Below are positions 10,359 to 18,885 of a stretch of 41,805 bases of DNA, piece after piece (position 1 is the stretch's first letter; each line of letters begins with the position of its first letter). The notes under the pieces are model-generated. The model had not been told where the DNA came from. It saw only the letters and a list, made by a program, of their open reading frames with translations, and ran no database searches. The DNA lies in the NCBI RefSeq assembly GCF_000336915.1, contig NZ_AOMD01000012.1, positions 136,087 to 177,891 of the forward strand. Direction: 5' to 3'. This stretch comes from Halococcus saccharolyticus DSM 5350 (lineage in GTDB: Archaea; Halobacteriota; Halobacteria; Halobacteriales; Halococcaceae). Both the position numbers and the translations under genes were made by a program.

Positions 10359-11720
10359 GTGTCCCATACTGTGTCGCCGGATCTCGATACGCCCGCCGAA
10401 ATCGCCGGTCTCGACCTTCCTAATCGGCTCTACCGCGCACCGCTGCTCGAATGCGCGGGCGATGGGCCGGACGCGATCGATCGGCTCGTCGACGAACTCG
10501 AACCCGCGGCCGCCGCGGGTGTGGGGCTGATCTGCCAGGGTGCGATGCCGATCCACCGTGAGGGTGGCCGGGTCGCGCCCAACATGACCCATCTCGCCAC
10601 TGCCGACCGCGCCGACGATCTCCGGCGACTCACCGACGCGATCCACGACCACGGCGCGCGGATCGTGGCCCAGCTCGATCACGGCGGGGTTCGCTCGCTC
10701 GAAACATGGCACCGACCGTATCGCGCAGCCAACCCCGGACTACAACAGCTCGCGGTCTCACGCCCACCACGACTCCTCCGGCTCGCCGCGCGCGCTGGCT
10801 TTCTCGACTACGACTGCGACGTGCTCTCGACCGATGCGGTGTACGATCTCGCCGCTGATTTCGGGCGTGCGGCCGGTCATGCGACCACGGCGGGCTACGA
10901 CGGAATCCATCTCGCGGGCGCGAACATGGGCATTATCCAGCAGTTCCTCTCACCGTACTACAACCGTCGGTCGGACGAGTTCGGCGGCTCGTTCCAGAAC
11001 CGAGTCCGCTTCCTCGAACTCGTTCACGACGAGATCCGCGAACGAGTCGACGACCTCCCCGTGATGACGAAGGTTCCGGTCGAAACGGCCGCACCGCCGT
11101 TCGTCCGACCCCGGCTCTCTGCGACTGATGGAATACGGCTCGCCGAGCACGCCGAGCGGATCGGCTTCGACGCCGTGGTGCCGGTCCGAGGGTCGACATT
11201 CTGGGACATGAGTCTCGTTCGCGGCCAACATCCTGAACGGGCGTGGGGTGATGACCGATTTCAGGACGACTACGGGGCGGTGTTCGGCGGCCGAGCGCGG
11301 GCGCGCCTCATCGCGGCCGCGAATCGTCTCCAAGCGGAGTACTACGATTTCGAGCCGGCGTGGAACGCCGACCTCTGCCGACGGGTGTGCGAAGCGACCT
11401 CGCTGCCGGTGCTCTGCGAGGGCGGGATTCGTGGCCGTGCGGAGATGGATTCGCTCGTCGGCGATGCCTGCGAACTGGTCGGCGTCGGTCGGCCGTTTTA
11501 CGCCGAACCACGGTTGCCGGCCCGACTGCTCGATGTTGAGGCGAACGGGACGACGCCGGCGGACGATCCTCACGCAGTCTGTGAAAACTGCAACAACTGT
11601 GCCGTTCCCCAGGCAACCGGCGCACGCGGTGTTTGTCGGACGCCAAGTGTGCTCGAAGCGGCCGGTGAACTCCGCCGAGCGGGGGCGTACGAGCGGCCGC
11701 GAACGGACGAACAAGAATAG
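10359..11720 (+). CDS. Old-yellow-enzyme-type NADH:flavin oxidoreductase with a Cys cluster
   Basis: A TIM-barrel FMN oxidoreductase of about 453 residues. Recognisable parts are the family start TPAEIAGLDLPNRLYRAPL, the flavin/substrate loop AQLDHGG, and the long motif around 10900-11010 (GYDGIHLAGANMG, then NRRSDEFGGSFQNR). Near the C-terminus four cysteines (408, 411, 414, 426; C-x2-C-x2-C-x11-C) resemble the 4Fe-4S site of 2,4-dienoyl-CoA reductase and trimethylamine dehydrogenase. The C-terminal nucleotide-binding domains of those enzymes are missing. The substrate is unknown. The GTG at 10359 is chosen; GTG 10371 and ATG 10287 are also in frame, but the last would add an untypically basic N-terminus. 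Confidence 0.88.
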   Translation: MSHTVSPDLDTPAEIAGLDLPNRLYRAPLLECAGDGPDAIDRLVDELEPAAAAGVGLICQGAMPIHREGGRVAPNMTHLATADRADDLRRLTDAIHDHGARIVAQLDHGGVRSLETWHRPYRAANPGLQQLAVSRPPRLLRLAARAGFLDYDCDVLSTDAVYDLAADFGRAAGHATTAGYDGIHLAGANMGIIQQFLSPYYNRRSDEFGGSFQNRVRFLELVHDEIRERVDDLPVMTKVPVETAAPPFVRPRLSATDGIRLAEHAERIGFDAVVPVRGSTFWDMSLVRGQHPERAWGDDRFQDDYGAVFGGRARARLIAAANRLQAEYYDFEPAWNADLCRRVCEATSLPVLCEGGIRGRAEMDSLVGDACELVGVGRPFYAEPRLPARLLDVEANGTTPADDPHAVCENCNNCAVPQATGARGVCRTPSVLEAAGELRRAGAYERPRTDEQE

Positions 11721-11828
11721 TAAGTTCGTTGCCGAGGAAAACGGATTCTCGGGCTGATCGCAACGGAACAGCGACGGCTGTTGTCGTACACGCCAACTCA
11801 TATGTGGTATGGATCACAAGAGCTGTCG

Positions 11829-12122
11829 ATGAAGCGAGCCCGGGTAGCAGGACTGGCGTTCACTGTCATGGGGATGGCCCAGACAGCGCTGACGCTTGCC
11901 TCAGGCGGGGTTAGCGGCGAGCCACTCCTACTCACGCTCAGCGTACTACTCATCAGTATCGGAGTCGTGATGGCATGGTGGCCGGAGCGAGTCGACGGTA
12001 AGCGATCCACCGGATATCTCCGAGAGGAAGCGGGCACGTGGTGGATCCTGCTCGGCGGCGGCTGTGCCGTGCTCGGCATAGCCGGACTCGCCCTTGCCGT
12101 CAGGAACACGTTCGGCGCGTGA
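11829..12122 (+). CDS. Small three-segment membrane protein
   Basis: 97 residues with three hydrophobic stretches: about 5-22 (VAGLAFTVMGMAQTALTL), about 31-48 (LLLTLSVLLISIGVVMAW) and about 70-90 (WWILLGGGCAVLGIAGLA). They are linked by short loops, one charged (PERVDGKRSTGYLREEAG). No family recognised. The ATG at 11829 gives a normal positive N-terminus (MKRAR) and has a TATA-like catatg about 28 bp upstream. An ATG at 11802 is a possible longer start. It lies between the flavin oxidoreductase and gatD on the same strand. Confidence 0.7.
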   Translation: MKRARVAGLAFTVMGMAQTALTLASGGVSGEPLLLTLSVLLISIGVVMAWWPERVDGKRSTGYLREEAGTWWILLGGGCAVLGIAGLALAVRNTFGA

Positions 12123-12188
12123 ATTCGAGGTCGACATCATCGATCGGCAAACGAAGGGGTTGAAGTCCGACGGCCCGGTAGAGCGGGT

Positions 12189-13463
12189 ATGAACCCGGGA
12201 GATCGCGTTCGCCTCACCCGCGACGGGCGGACCCACGAGGGCGTGTTGCTGCCGTCGACGACCGACGATCACGCCGTCCTCAAACTCGACGGCGGGTACA
12301 ACGTTGGTGTCGAGCGCGCGGACACGACCGTCAAAGTCGTCGAATCGGATGTCTACGACATCGGTGATGGAGAAGACGACGATTCTTCGACCGTCGAGTT
12401 CGACGACGACCTGCCGACGGTGGCGCTCATCTCCACCGGCGGAACCATCGCCTCGACGGTCGACTATCGGACCGGTGCGGTGACCGCACAGTTCGACGCG
12501 GAGGACGTCCTTCGGGCGGTGCCGGACCTCGCGGGCCGGGCGAACTACCGAGGGCGCGTCGTGGCGAACATCCTCTCGGAGAACATGACGCCCGGGGTCT
12601 GGCAGGACCTCGCCCACGCTGTCCACGAGGAGATCGAAAACGGCGCGGACGGCGTAGTCGTGATGCACGGTACCGACACGATGCAGTTCTCCGCGAGCGC
12701 GCTCGCCTTCATGCTCGATACACCTGTCCCGGTGGTCTTCACTGGGAGCCAGCGCTCGGCCGACCGTCCCTCCTCGGACAACGTGATGAACGCGGTCTGT
12801 GCGGTCGAGGCTGCAAAGAGCGACTGCGCCGAGGTCCTGGTCTGTATGCACGCGAGCGAGTCGGACGATCGGTGTGCGCTCCATCGCGGGACCCGGGTCC
12901 GGAAGAACCACACCTCTCGACGGGATGCGTTCCAAACTGTTGGAGCCGATCCGCTCGGCACGGTGGCGTACGGCGGCGACGATTCCGTCGAGGTGCGATT
13001 CCGACGGGAACACGCCGAGCGCGGCGCGGTCGAACTCGATCTTGCCTCCGATCTCGAAACCGATGTCGAGCTGGTGAAGTTCACGCCAGGGACCAGTGAG
13101 GCAGTGCTCGATGGCGTCGCGGGGAGTGCGGGGCTCGTGATCGAGGGCACGGGGTTGGGGCACGTTCACACCGACTGGATCCCACCGATCGCGGAACTCG
13201 TCGCGAACGGGACCAGCGTAGTGATGACCAGCCAGTGTCTCGGTGGCCGGGTCTGCGATCGGGTGTACGACACCGGGCGTGACCTCCTCGACGCAGGTGT
13301 CATCGAAGGCGAAGACCTCCTGCCGGGCACCGCGAAGGTCAAACTGATGTGGGCGCTCGCGAACGCCGAGGACGTCGCCACGACGATGGGAACCCCGATC
13401 GCCGGCGAGTGTACCGAACGCTCGGTACCGCCCGAGAACCACCCCGTTCCGGAGGCGCGGTGA
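12189..13463 (+). CDS. gatD: Glutamyl-tRNA(Gln) amidotransferase subunit D
   Basis: The asparaginase-like subunit of the archaeal GatDE enzyme, which turns Glu-tRNA(Gln) into Gln-tRNA(Gln) by releasing ammonia from glutamine or asparagine. 424 residues: a small N-terminal beta domain (about 1-75, beginning NPGDRVRLTRDG), then the L-asparaginase domain with the catalytic motifs STGGTIAST (Thr83, Thr86) and HGTDTM (Thr162, Asp163). GatE is not in this window; separate locations of gatD and gatE are usual. The ATG at 12189 starts exactly at the conserved N-terminus. The gene is followed one base after its stop by the GTG of a GNAT protein, so the two are likely co-transcribed. Confidence 0.96.
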   Translation: MNPGDRVRLTRDGRTHEGVLLPSTTDDHAVLKLDGGYNVGVERADTTVKVVESDVYDIGDGEDDDSSTVEFDDDLPTVALISTGGTIASTVDYRTGAVTAQFDAEDVLRAVPDLAGRANYRGRVVANILSENMTPGVWQDLAHAVHEEIENGADGVVVMHGTDTMQFSASALAFMLDTPVPVVFTGSQRSADRPSSDNVMNAVCAVEAAKSDCAEVLVCMHASESDDRCALHRGTRVRKNHTSRRDAFQTVGADPLGTVAYGGDDSVEVRFRREHAERGAVELDLASDLETDVELVKFTPGTSEAVLDGVAGSAGLVIEGTGLGHVHTDWIPPIAELVANGTSVVMTSQCLGGRVCDRVYDTGRDLLDAGVIEGEDLLPGTAKVKLMWALANAEDVATTMGTPIAGECTERSVPPENHPVPEAR

Positions 13464-13464
13464 C

Positions 13465-14382
13465 GTGAGCGCAACCGATATCACGATTCGACAGGCCAGA
13501 CCCGACGACTACGAGGCAGTCGCTGCGTTCACTCGTGAGACGTGGGCCGACCGTGACAGCGGCGACTACATCCCCGATATCTACCACGAGTGGATCGCGG
13601 GCGACGGCGACAGTCAACGAACCTTTCTCGCCGATTCGGGCGACGACGTCGCGGGCATCTGTCAGGGTGTCCTCCTCTCCGAACACGAGGCGTGGGCCCA
13701 GGGAATGCGAGTCAACCCCGACTACCGGGGCGAGGGACTGAGCACGCAGCTCAACGACGCGCTGTTCACGTGGGCGCGCGAGCGCGGCGCGACCGTCGTC
13801 CGCAACATGGTGTTCTCGTGGAACGCTGCCGGCCTCGGCGGATCGCGCGCCGTCGGCTTCGCACCGCTGTGTGAGTTCCGGTGGGCGCATCCCGAACCCG
13901 ACTCCGACGCCACCCTGCCGAGAGCCTACACGGTCGTCGACGATCCGGATGCCGCGTGGAGTTTCTGGCGGCGCTCGGACGCCCAGCGGGCTCTCTCCGG
14001 GCTCGCACTCGACGACGACGAGTCGTGGGCGATGTCCGAACTCACCCGTGAAGGGCTCCACCGCGCGGCAGACGAGACGCGAGTGTTCGCCGTCCGCCGC
14101 GAGGACGACGGCACGCGGGCGATGGCCCATCGAGTGCGTGACTACGAGCGTGAGACCGAGGGAGAGATCAAACACTGGACCGAGTACGGCGTCGGCGCGT
14201 GGACCGATCTCGGGGCCGCACGCGCGCTCTTTCGTGCGATCAGCGCGGATGCGGCTGCGGTGGGTGCTGACCGCGTGCGCGTACTCGTGCCCGAGACGCC
14301 ACGACACGTCTCCGACGTGGCGGCCGCCCATGTCGATCTCGGCGAGAATCCTGATTTCGTGCTCGAAGCCGCACTCGTCTGA
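13465..14382 (+). CDS. GNAT-family N-acetyltransferase (probably two GNAT halves)
   Basis: 305 residues. The N-terminal half (about 1-150) is a clear GNAT domain: beta start ITIRQARPDDYEAV and the acetyl-CoA loop VNPDYRGEGLSTQLN. The C-terminal half (about 180-305) has the fold pattern of a second, weaker GNAT unit (MAHRVRDYERE, then RALFRAISADAAAVG and RVLVPETPRHVSDV). The acceptor is unknown; such proteins modify small molecules or protein N-termini. The GTG start at 13465 lies one base after the gatD stop, which implies translational coupling. Whether this links it to tRNA amidation is doubtful. Confidence 0.88.
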   Translation: MSATDITIRQARPDDYEAVAAFTRETWADRDSGDYIPDIYHEWIAGDGDSQRTFLADSGDDVAGICQGVLLSEHEAWAQGMRVNPDYRGEGLSTQLNDALFTWARERGATVVRNMVFSWNAAGLGGSRAVGFAPLCEFRWAHPEPDSDATLPRAYTVVDDPDAAWSFWRRSDAQRALSGLALDDDESWAMSELTREGLHRAADETRVFAVRREDDGTRAMAHRVRDYERETEGEIKHWTEYGVGAWTDLGAARALFRAISADAAAVGADRVRVLVPETPRHVSDVAAAHVDLGENPDFVLEAALV

Positions 14383-14723
14383 TCCGGTAGGCGATCGGAA
14401 CGATGGTCGGCAGCTCCAGCACTATCAAATATAAAAAATTGTATTGTCGATCAACTCGGTGATGACCGCGTTCGATGGTACCGCTCGGCGGCGATCGAAG
14501 TCGAGAGGCCGTCTGCGGGAAGATCGCCCGCTTGGCTACTCGACGAATTTGCGTTGCTTCGTGGCTGAGAACTGATTTCCGAAGAAAACACGCCCGCAAA
14601 CAACTGGCGCTGCCTCCCGAGCGAGATCTCCTTGTGGCCGTCTTGAATCGGACTCCGGGGCGATCGAGCGAAGAGGACCGCGAACAAAGTACAACTACTA
14701 CTGTTTGACAATCGCCGAAACGG
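14383..14723. other. Intergenic stretch without a supported gene
   Basis: About 340 bp between two convergent genes. It contains an A/T-rich block (aaatataaaaaattgtattg, 14427-14446) that could end the GNAT transcript or act as a weak promoter. Short frames on both strands (14475-14708 plus, 14451-14711 minus) have the wrong residue make-up for a halophile (Arg- or Ser-rich) and no recognisable domain. Nothing else seen. Confidence 0.5.
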
Positions 14724-15806
14724 TTACACCTGAAGCACGTCGTGGCGCTCCAGTTCGACGTCAGCCCCGACCGCCGACACAGTTCGGGTGGGCCATTCAC
14801 CGGTCGTCGTGAGTGGTTCGAACTCGTTTTCGGTCACCAGCATCGTGTCCTCGCTTTTCGCACTCTGAACTGTCGGATTCCACGCGTAGCCCATCGGAAG
14901 CTCGACCGGCGCGTCGTGTGTCGGCGTGGCGATCCACTCGCGGCCGGCGTAGCCCGCCGCGCCACCTTGGTGATGCGCGCGCCACTCGTCCGGATGACCG
15001 AGGGCGGCGTACGCGTCCTGAATTCGCTCGAAGACATCGGCTGCGGTACCAGCCGCGCAACCGACTTCCCGTGTCGCCGCGAGCGCGCTCGTCTCGACAC
15101 GGGCCGCGGTCGCGTGTCGGTCGTCGAGCCACGACGGCGGATCGAACGCCACGGTTCGCGTACAGCTCGCGTGGAGCCCCGCACGCCGTGCGGTCACTGA
15201 CACGAGGACGTACGATCCCAACTGTACGTCGGTCGGGGTGTAGTGGCGATACTGCTGAGCACGCTCCCCACTCCCGACCAACACCACGGGGGCGGCGATT
15301 CCCCGATCCGCGAGCGCCCCGGCGAGCCGTCCCGCGACTTCCCGCTCGGTGTCCCTCGGATCGAGCTCTCGACAAACTCCTTCGACGGCTGCGGCAGTGT
15401 CGCGACCGAGTTCGCGGTAGGCCGCGATGTCGGCGTCGACGAGCGGCTGTCGGAGCCCGCTGGCGTCGACGGACGCGAAGCCCGGAACGTCGAAATCCGC
15501 CGCGGCGGGCGTGGGTGAGCGGTCGGCAACTGCTTCCCCGAGGTCCGCCGTGTACCAGTCGGTCGTCTCGATGGCGACCCCATCGGGTAACTCCTCCTCG
15601 CGCAGTCGCGGGGCCTCGATGTTGTTCGTGACGACCGTCAACTCATCGCCGTCGTAACCGACGGCCGCGACGCCGACTGTGGCTTCCTCGTCGACGACGC
15701 TGTTCCCGCCAAGGAGCCATCCGAACGTGTTCGGCCGTCCGAACCACACTGCCGCGAGGTCGCGTTCGTCGAGGAACCCGTCGAGCCGCGCCCGTTTCGT
15801 TTCCAT
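14724..15806 (-). CDS. M24 (pita-bread) fold protein lacking most metal ligands
   Basis: 360 residues, creatinase/aminopeptidase P layout: N-terminal domain (about 1-125) and C-terminal pita-bread domain. In active M24 metallopeptidases the ligands are Asp, Asp, His, Glu, Glu. Here the equivalent places appear to be Ser203 (VLVSVT), Ser214 (ASCTRT), the His278-His279 pair (HHQGGAAGY), Asn310 (AWNPTV) and Glu319 (KSEDTMLVT). Three of five are changed, so a two-metal peptidase is unlikely. Creatinase shows that the fold can work without metal. The ATG at 15806 gives the usual start. It could process a proline-like or amidino substrate near the imino-acid cluster, but this is inference. It is usually annotated as an Xaa-Pro peptidase. 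Confidence 0.85.
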   Translation of the reverse strand: METKRARLDGFLDERDLAAVWFGRPNTFGWLLGGNSVVDEEATVGVAAVGYDGDELTVVTNNIEAPRLREEELPDGVAIETTDWYTADLGEAVADRSPTPAAADFDVPGFASVDASGLRQPLVDADIAAYRELGRDTAAAVEGVCRELDPRDTEREVAGRLAGALADRGIAAPVVLVGSGERAQQYRHYTPTDVQLGSYVLVSVTARRAGLHASCTRTVAFDPPSWLDDRHATAARVETSALAATREVGCAAGTAADVFERIQDAYAALGHPDEWRAHHQGGAAGYAGREWIATPTHDAPVELPMGYAWNPTVQSAKSEDTMLVTENEFEPLTTTGEWPTRTVSAVGADVELERHDVLQV

Positions 15807-15974
15807 GTGACCGGTGGGCGTGGCCAAGGTCCTATACCTTTGGTTCGGCGGACCGTCCCCGAGTTCCGAAGGCGACACCCGGAACGGTCAGGGACTCGTC
15901 CGGCCGAGTGGAACGAGCTCGTCCCGGCTCTGTGTAACGACACTACTGGTGTCACAACCTGTGGTAGCCGTACG

Positions 15975-16622
15975 TCACGACTTCTCGTCGGTCGGCTCGC
16001 ACTCACAGCCTCCCTCATCGATCAGCTCTTGGACGGTCGCGTGCGTTCCGCACTCGGTACACGTCACCGTGATATCGACGTAGACGTCGGGGTCACCGAG
16101 CGCGATCGCACCGGTCGAGCCGAGCTGATCGAGTGTGTTTTCGGTGACGACGACCGTTCGGTTGCGGAGCGCGGCGATCCGCTGGGCACCGCTGTCGATA
16201 CGGTCGCTGTCGGACCGCTCGGTCGACGCGCGCTCGACGCCGAGACACTCCTTGAGATGACGGTTGACCGTCTGGTACGACACGAAATCTCCCTCGATCG
16301 CGTCGATATCGACCCCGCCCCGGTCGAGCCGGCTGTGTGCCTGCGTCCTGACACCCTGGCTCACCTCGTCGTCGGTAAGCAGTCGGTAGGTGTTCTCGAC
16401 CTCGCCGTCGAGCGGGTTCAGCCCTTCGCGCTCCATTGCAGTCCGGAGGATCGACTCGTTCACGTAGTTGGCCAGCCCCCGGAGACTGTAGCGTTCGTCC
16501 TCTCGAGTCCAGTACTCCTGGAGGTTTTCGGCCACCCTCTCGAGTTCGTACTCGTCGATCACGCGATCGAGTTTGCATGACGGGCCACCCGCGTTCCCCG
16601 ACTTCGCGTCCGATTGTGCCAT
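15975..16622 (-). CDS. rdfA: Rod-determining factor RdfA
   Basis: 215 residues. The pattern is that of haloarchaeal RdfA, needed for the rod-shaped cell state in Haloferax volcanii: N-terminal KLDRVIDEYELERV, then ERYSLRGLANYVNESIL, PLDGEVENTYRLLTDDEVSQGVRTQA, the segment DFVSYQTVNRHLKECLG, and a C-terminal zinc-ribbon with CTEC and CEC. The ATG at 16622 starts the conserved part; the frame upstream is Arg-rich shadow. No structural partners (volactin, DdfA) are seen nearby. It is monocistronic, convergent with nothing. Several RdfA paralogues are common in one genome, so shape control by this copy is inferred from the family. Confidence 0.9.
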   Translation of the reverse strand: MAQSDAKSGNAGGPSCKLDRVIDEYELERVAENLQEYWTREDERYSLRGLANYVNESILRTAMEREGLNPLDGEVENTYRLLTDDEVSQGVRTQAHSRLDRGGVDIDAIEGDFVSYQTVNRHLKECLGVERASTERSDSDRIDSGAQRIAALRNRTVVVTENTLDQLGSTGAIALGDPDVYVDITVTCTECGTHATVQELIDEGGCECEPTDEKS

Positions 16623-16909
16623 CGTGTGACCGTCTCGGAGACGAACTTGCATGAGTGTTGTGCTCGCACCGTCGTCGAACGCTCCTGTTCGCCGTCGGCA
16701 GTCATCGAACGCACTGAGCAGAGCGACCTGCGTTCCGTGCGGAGGAACGACGACCCAGTGAGGCGTCGATCGCGGGGCGACTTCACACCGTCGGCCGTCG
16801 ATATGACGATCGTTGGCCGGTGTTCCTGTACGCGGAACGGTACGCGCCTGTGCGGTATCGCTCGCGTCGATACGAGACGTCGTGAGCCTCACCGGCGGCG
16901 AAACATCGA

Positions 16910-17674
16910 TCAGCTGTAGGTGACGTTGATCTCCACGACGTTCGCAGCCTGGAGTACGAGCTCGGGGATTTCCTCGGCGAAACGCTCGCCTGTCAGCCGC
17001 GTTGTCGGGGCAGCCACGCTGATCGCCCCTAGTACCTCGTTGTCCCGGCCGAGGACCGGCGCTGCGACGCATTGGAGTCCCTCGACGCGTTCCTGACCGC
17101 AGTACGCGACGCCACGTTCGCGGATCTCGGCGAGCTTCTCGTGAAGGCGGTCGCGATCAGTAATCGTGTTCGGCGTCGCTGCTGGGAGGCCATGACGGTT
17201 GAGGATCTCGTCGACACGGCTGTCGGGGAGATGGGCGAGGATCGCCTTCCCGAGCGCGGTGTTGTGGAGATACCGTCGCTTGCCGGTATGGGTGTCGAGC
17301 GTGACGGCCTTCTCCCCGCGCGAGCGATAGAGGTACACTCCCCGGCCATGTTCTTCGACCATCAGGTTCGCGAGTTCGCCGGTCTCCGCCGCGAGATCCG
17401 CGACTTCCGGTCTCGCGACTTCGTAGATTTTCCGTCGCTTGCGGGCGTACTCGCCCATCTCGAAGAATCCCAGCCCGATCTCGTAGGAGTCACCGTCCTT
17501 GGTCACGTAGTCGTGCCGTCGAAGCGTCGCGAGATGGTCGTGGACGGTGCTCTTCGACATCGAGAGGTGGGTCGCCAGCTCCGTCACCCCCGCCCCGTCG
17601 AGCTCCTTCAGCGCCCTCACGACTCGGATGGTGTTCTCAGTGGTTCGGAGCGATGGCGTCGACGTCCCTTCCAT
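16910..17674 (-). CDS. IclR-family transcriptional regulator
   Basis: 254 residues: N-terminal winged helix (about 8-65; TTENTIRVVRALKELDGAGV, then MSKSTVHDHLATLRRHDYV) and C-terminal effector-binding domain (about 80-250; HNTALGKAILAHLP, GVAYCGQERVEGLQCVAAPV, GAISVAAPTTRLT). IclR proteins usually sense the substrate of a neighbouring catabolic operon. Here the adjacent genes are a proline-racemase-family enzyme and an FAD amino-acid dehydrogenase, so it is the likely regulator of that block. A TATA-like ctatttacc lies about 30 bp before the ATG (plus strand 17701-17707), suggesting a leaderless transcript. Confidence 0.93.
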   Translation of the reverse strand: MEGTSTPSLRTTENTIRVVRALKELDGAGVTELATHLSMSKSTVHDHLATLRRHDYVTKDGDSYEIGLGFFEMGEYARKRRKIYEVARPEVADLAAETGELANLMVEEHGRGVYLYRSRGEKAVTLDTHTGKRRYLHNTALGKAILAHLPDSRVDEILNRHGLPAATPNTITDRDRLHEKLAEIRERGVAYCGQERVEGLQCVAAPVLGRDNEVLGAISVAAPTTRLTGERFAEEIPELVLQAANVVEINVTYS

Positions 17675-17773
17675 GGTCGTATCGGTTGTCGCTCGGTTGG
17701 TAAATAGGTTGTTCCTGGCGGCCGAACGGCGTCGTAGGGGTGCCCTAAGTGGTCGTATGACCGGGACGGCCGC

Positions 17774-18805
17774 TCACCGGAGCACGAAGCCTTCGCCGAA
17801 CGGGTCCGCCGGATCGACGACGAACCGATGGCGGCCAGTGATGTGCGCAGAGCCCTCTACTCGCGGTCGAACCGCCTCGTATCCGCCGAAATCGACAGTC
17901 TCTGTGTACGAGCCCGTGAACGTCGAGCCGACGATACTCTCGACCACGAACCGTTCTCCCCTGTCGAGCTCACCGGCCGCGGCGCGGAGCGCGACCCGGC
18001 CGCTGACGCCGGTCCCTGTGGGGCATCGATCGACCTCGCCGTCGGCGAACACGCAGACGTTCCGGCTGTCGGCGTCCGCGCCGTGAGCGTCGCCCGTCAG
18101 GATCGTCCCGTAGAGAAAGCCGAGGTCGTCCTCGTGGGGGTGCTCGATCTCGATGGCGTCGTCGACCGCGCGCGTGACCGCTGTCCCGATCTCGATTAGC
18201 TCCCGAAAGACTGCCGGCGTGAGGTCGACGTCGAACTGGGAGACATCACAGTACGCGTAGAACGCGCCGCCGAACGCGATATCGAATTCGGTCGTTCCCC
18301 ACTCCGGAACAGTCACGGTCTCGTGTCTGGCGACGACGAACGACGGCACGTTCGTGAACTCGACCGTATCGACCCGGTCGCCGTCACGCTCGATCTCGGC
18401 CACCACAAGTCCGGCCGGGGTATCGATCGCAATCTCGCTCTCGACGTCCGGGAGGTACTCGGTTTCGGCGGCGATCGTAGCGAGCGCGACGATCCCATGG
18501 CCGCACATCGTGCTGTAGCCCTCGTTGTGCATGAACAGTACGCCGAAATCGGCGCGCTCGGTGTCCGGTTCGGTCGGGATCGCGCCGTACATGTCGGCGT
18601 GTCCGCGCGGCTCCCAGATCAGCGCCTTGCGGTACGCATCCAGCTTGCGCTCCATGTACCGACGTTTTTCGAGGAGCGTGTCGCCCGCGAGCGGCGGCAG
18701 TCCGTTGAGGACGACCCGCAGCGGCTCCCCGCCGGTGTGCGTGTCGATCGTTTCGACGGTCGTCCAGTCTGCTGGCGGTTGCCACTCCACATCGTCAGTC
18801 GTCAC
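17774..18805 (-). CDS. Proline-racemase-family enzyme, predicted trans-3-hydroxy-L-proline dehydratase
   Basis: 343 residues, PF05544-type fold beginning WTTVETIDTHTGGEPLRVV. Proline racemases and 4-hydroxyproline epimerases use two cysteines. Here the first is kept (Cys101, MCGHG) but the second position is threonine (Thr263 in DRCPTGTGVSGR instead of PCGTG). The Cys/Thr pair is the signature of trans-3-hydroxy-L-proline dehydratase, which makes delta1-pyrroline-2-carboxylate. A Cys at 261 lies two residues before the changed site. The GTG at 18805 is preferred; an ATG at 18889 is in frame, but it is overlapped by a TATA-like gatatatg. The gene is divergent from the FAD dehydrogenase and 99 bp upstream of iclR on the same strand. 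Confidence 0.9.
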   Translation of the reverse strand: MTTDDVEWQPPADWTTVETIDTHTGGEPLRVVLNGLPPLAGDTLLEKRRYMERKLDAYRKALIWEPRGHADMYGAIPTEPDTERADFGVLFMHNEGYSTMCGHGIVALATIAAETEYLPDVESEIAIDTPAGLVVAEIERDGDRVDTVEFTNVPSFVVARHETVTVPEWGTTEFDIAFGGAFYAYCDVSQFDVDLTPAVFRELIEIGTAVTRAVDDAIEIEHPHEDDLGFLYGTILTGDAHGADADSRNVCVFADGEVDRCPTGTGVSGRVALRAAAGELDRGERFVVESIVGSTFTGSYTETVDFGGYEAVRPRVEGSAHITGRHRFVVDPADPFGEGFVLR

Positions 18806-18885
18806 GGTTCGTCCCTGGCTGTCCGGTGCTCGGTCGTGACGATCGTCGTCAAATGTCCCATCACCGACGGGTACTCGCTGCCTGG

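Noticed and set aside
11946-13484. 512-codon open frame antisense to gatD
   Set aside because: Arg- and His-rich with no domain; a shadow of gatD.
14475-14708. 77-codon plus frame in the gap after the GNAT gene
   Set aside because: Strongly basic product, no homology I recognise, no promoter at a useful distance.
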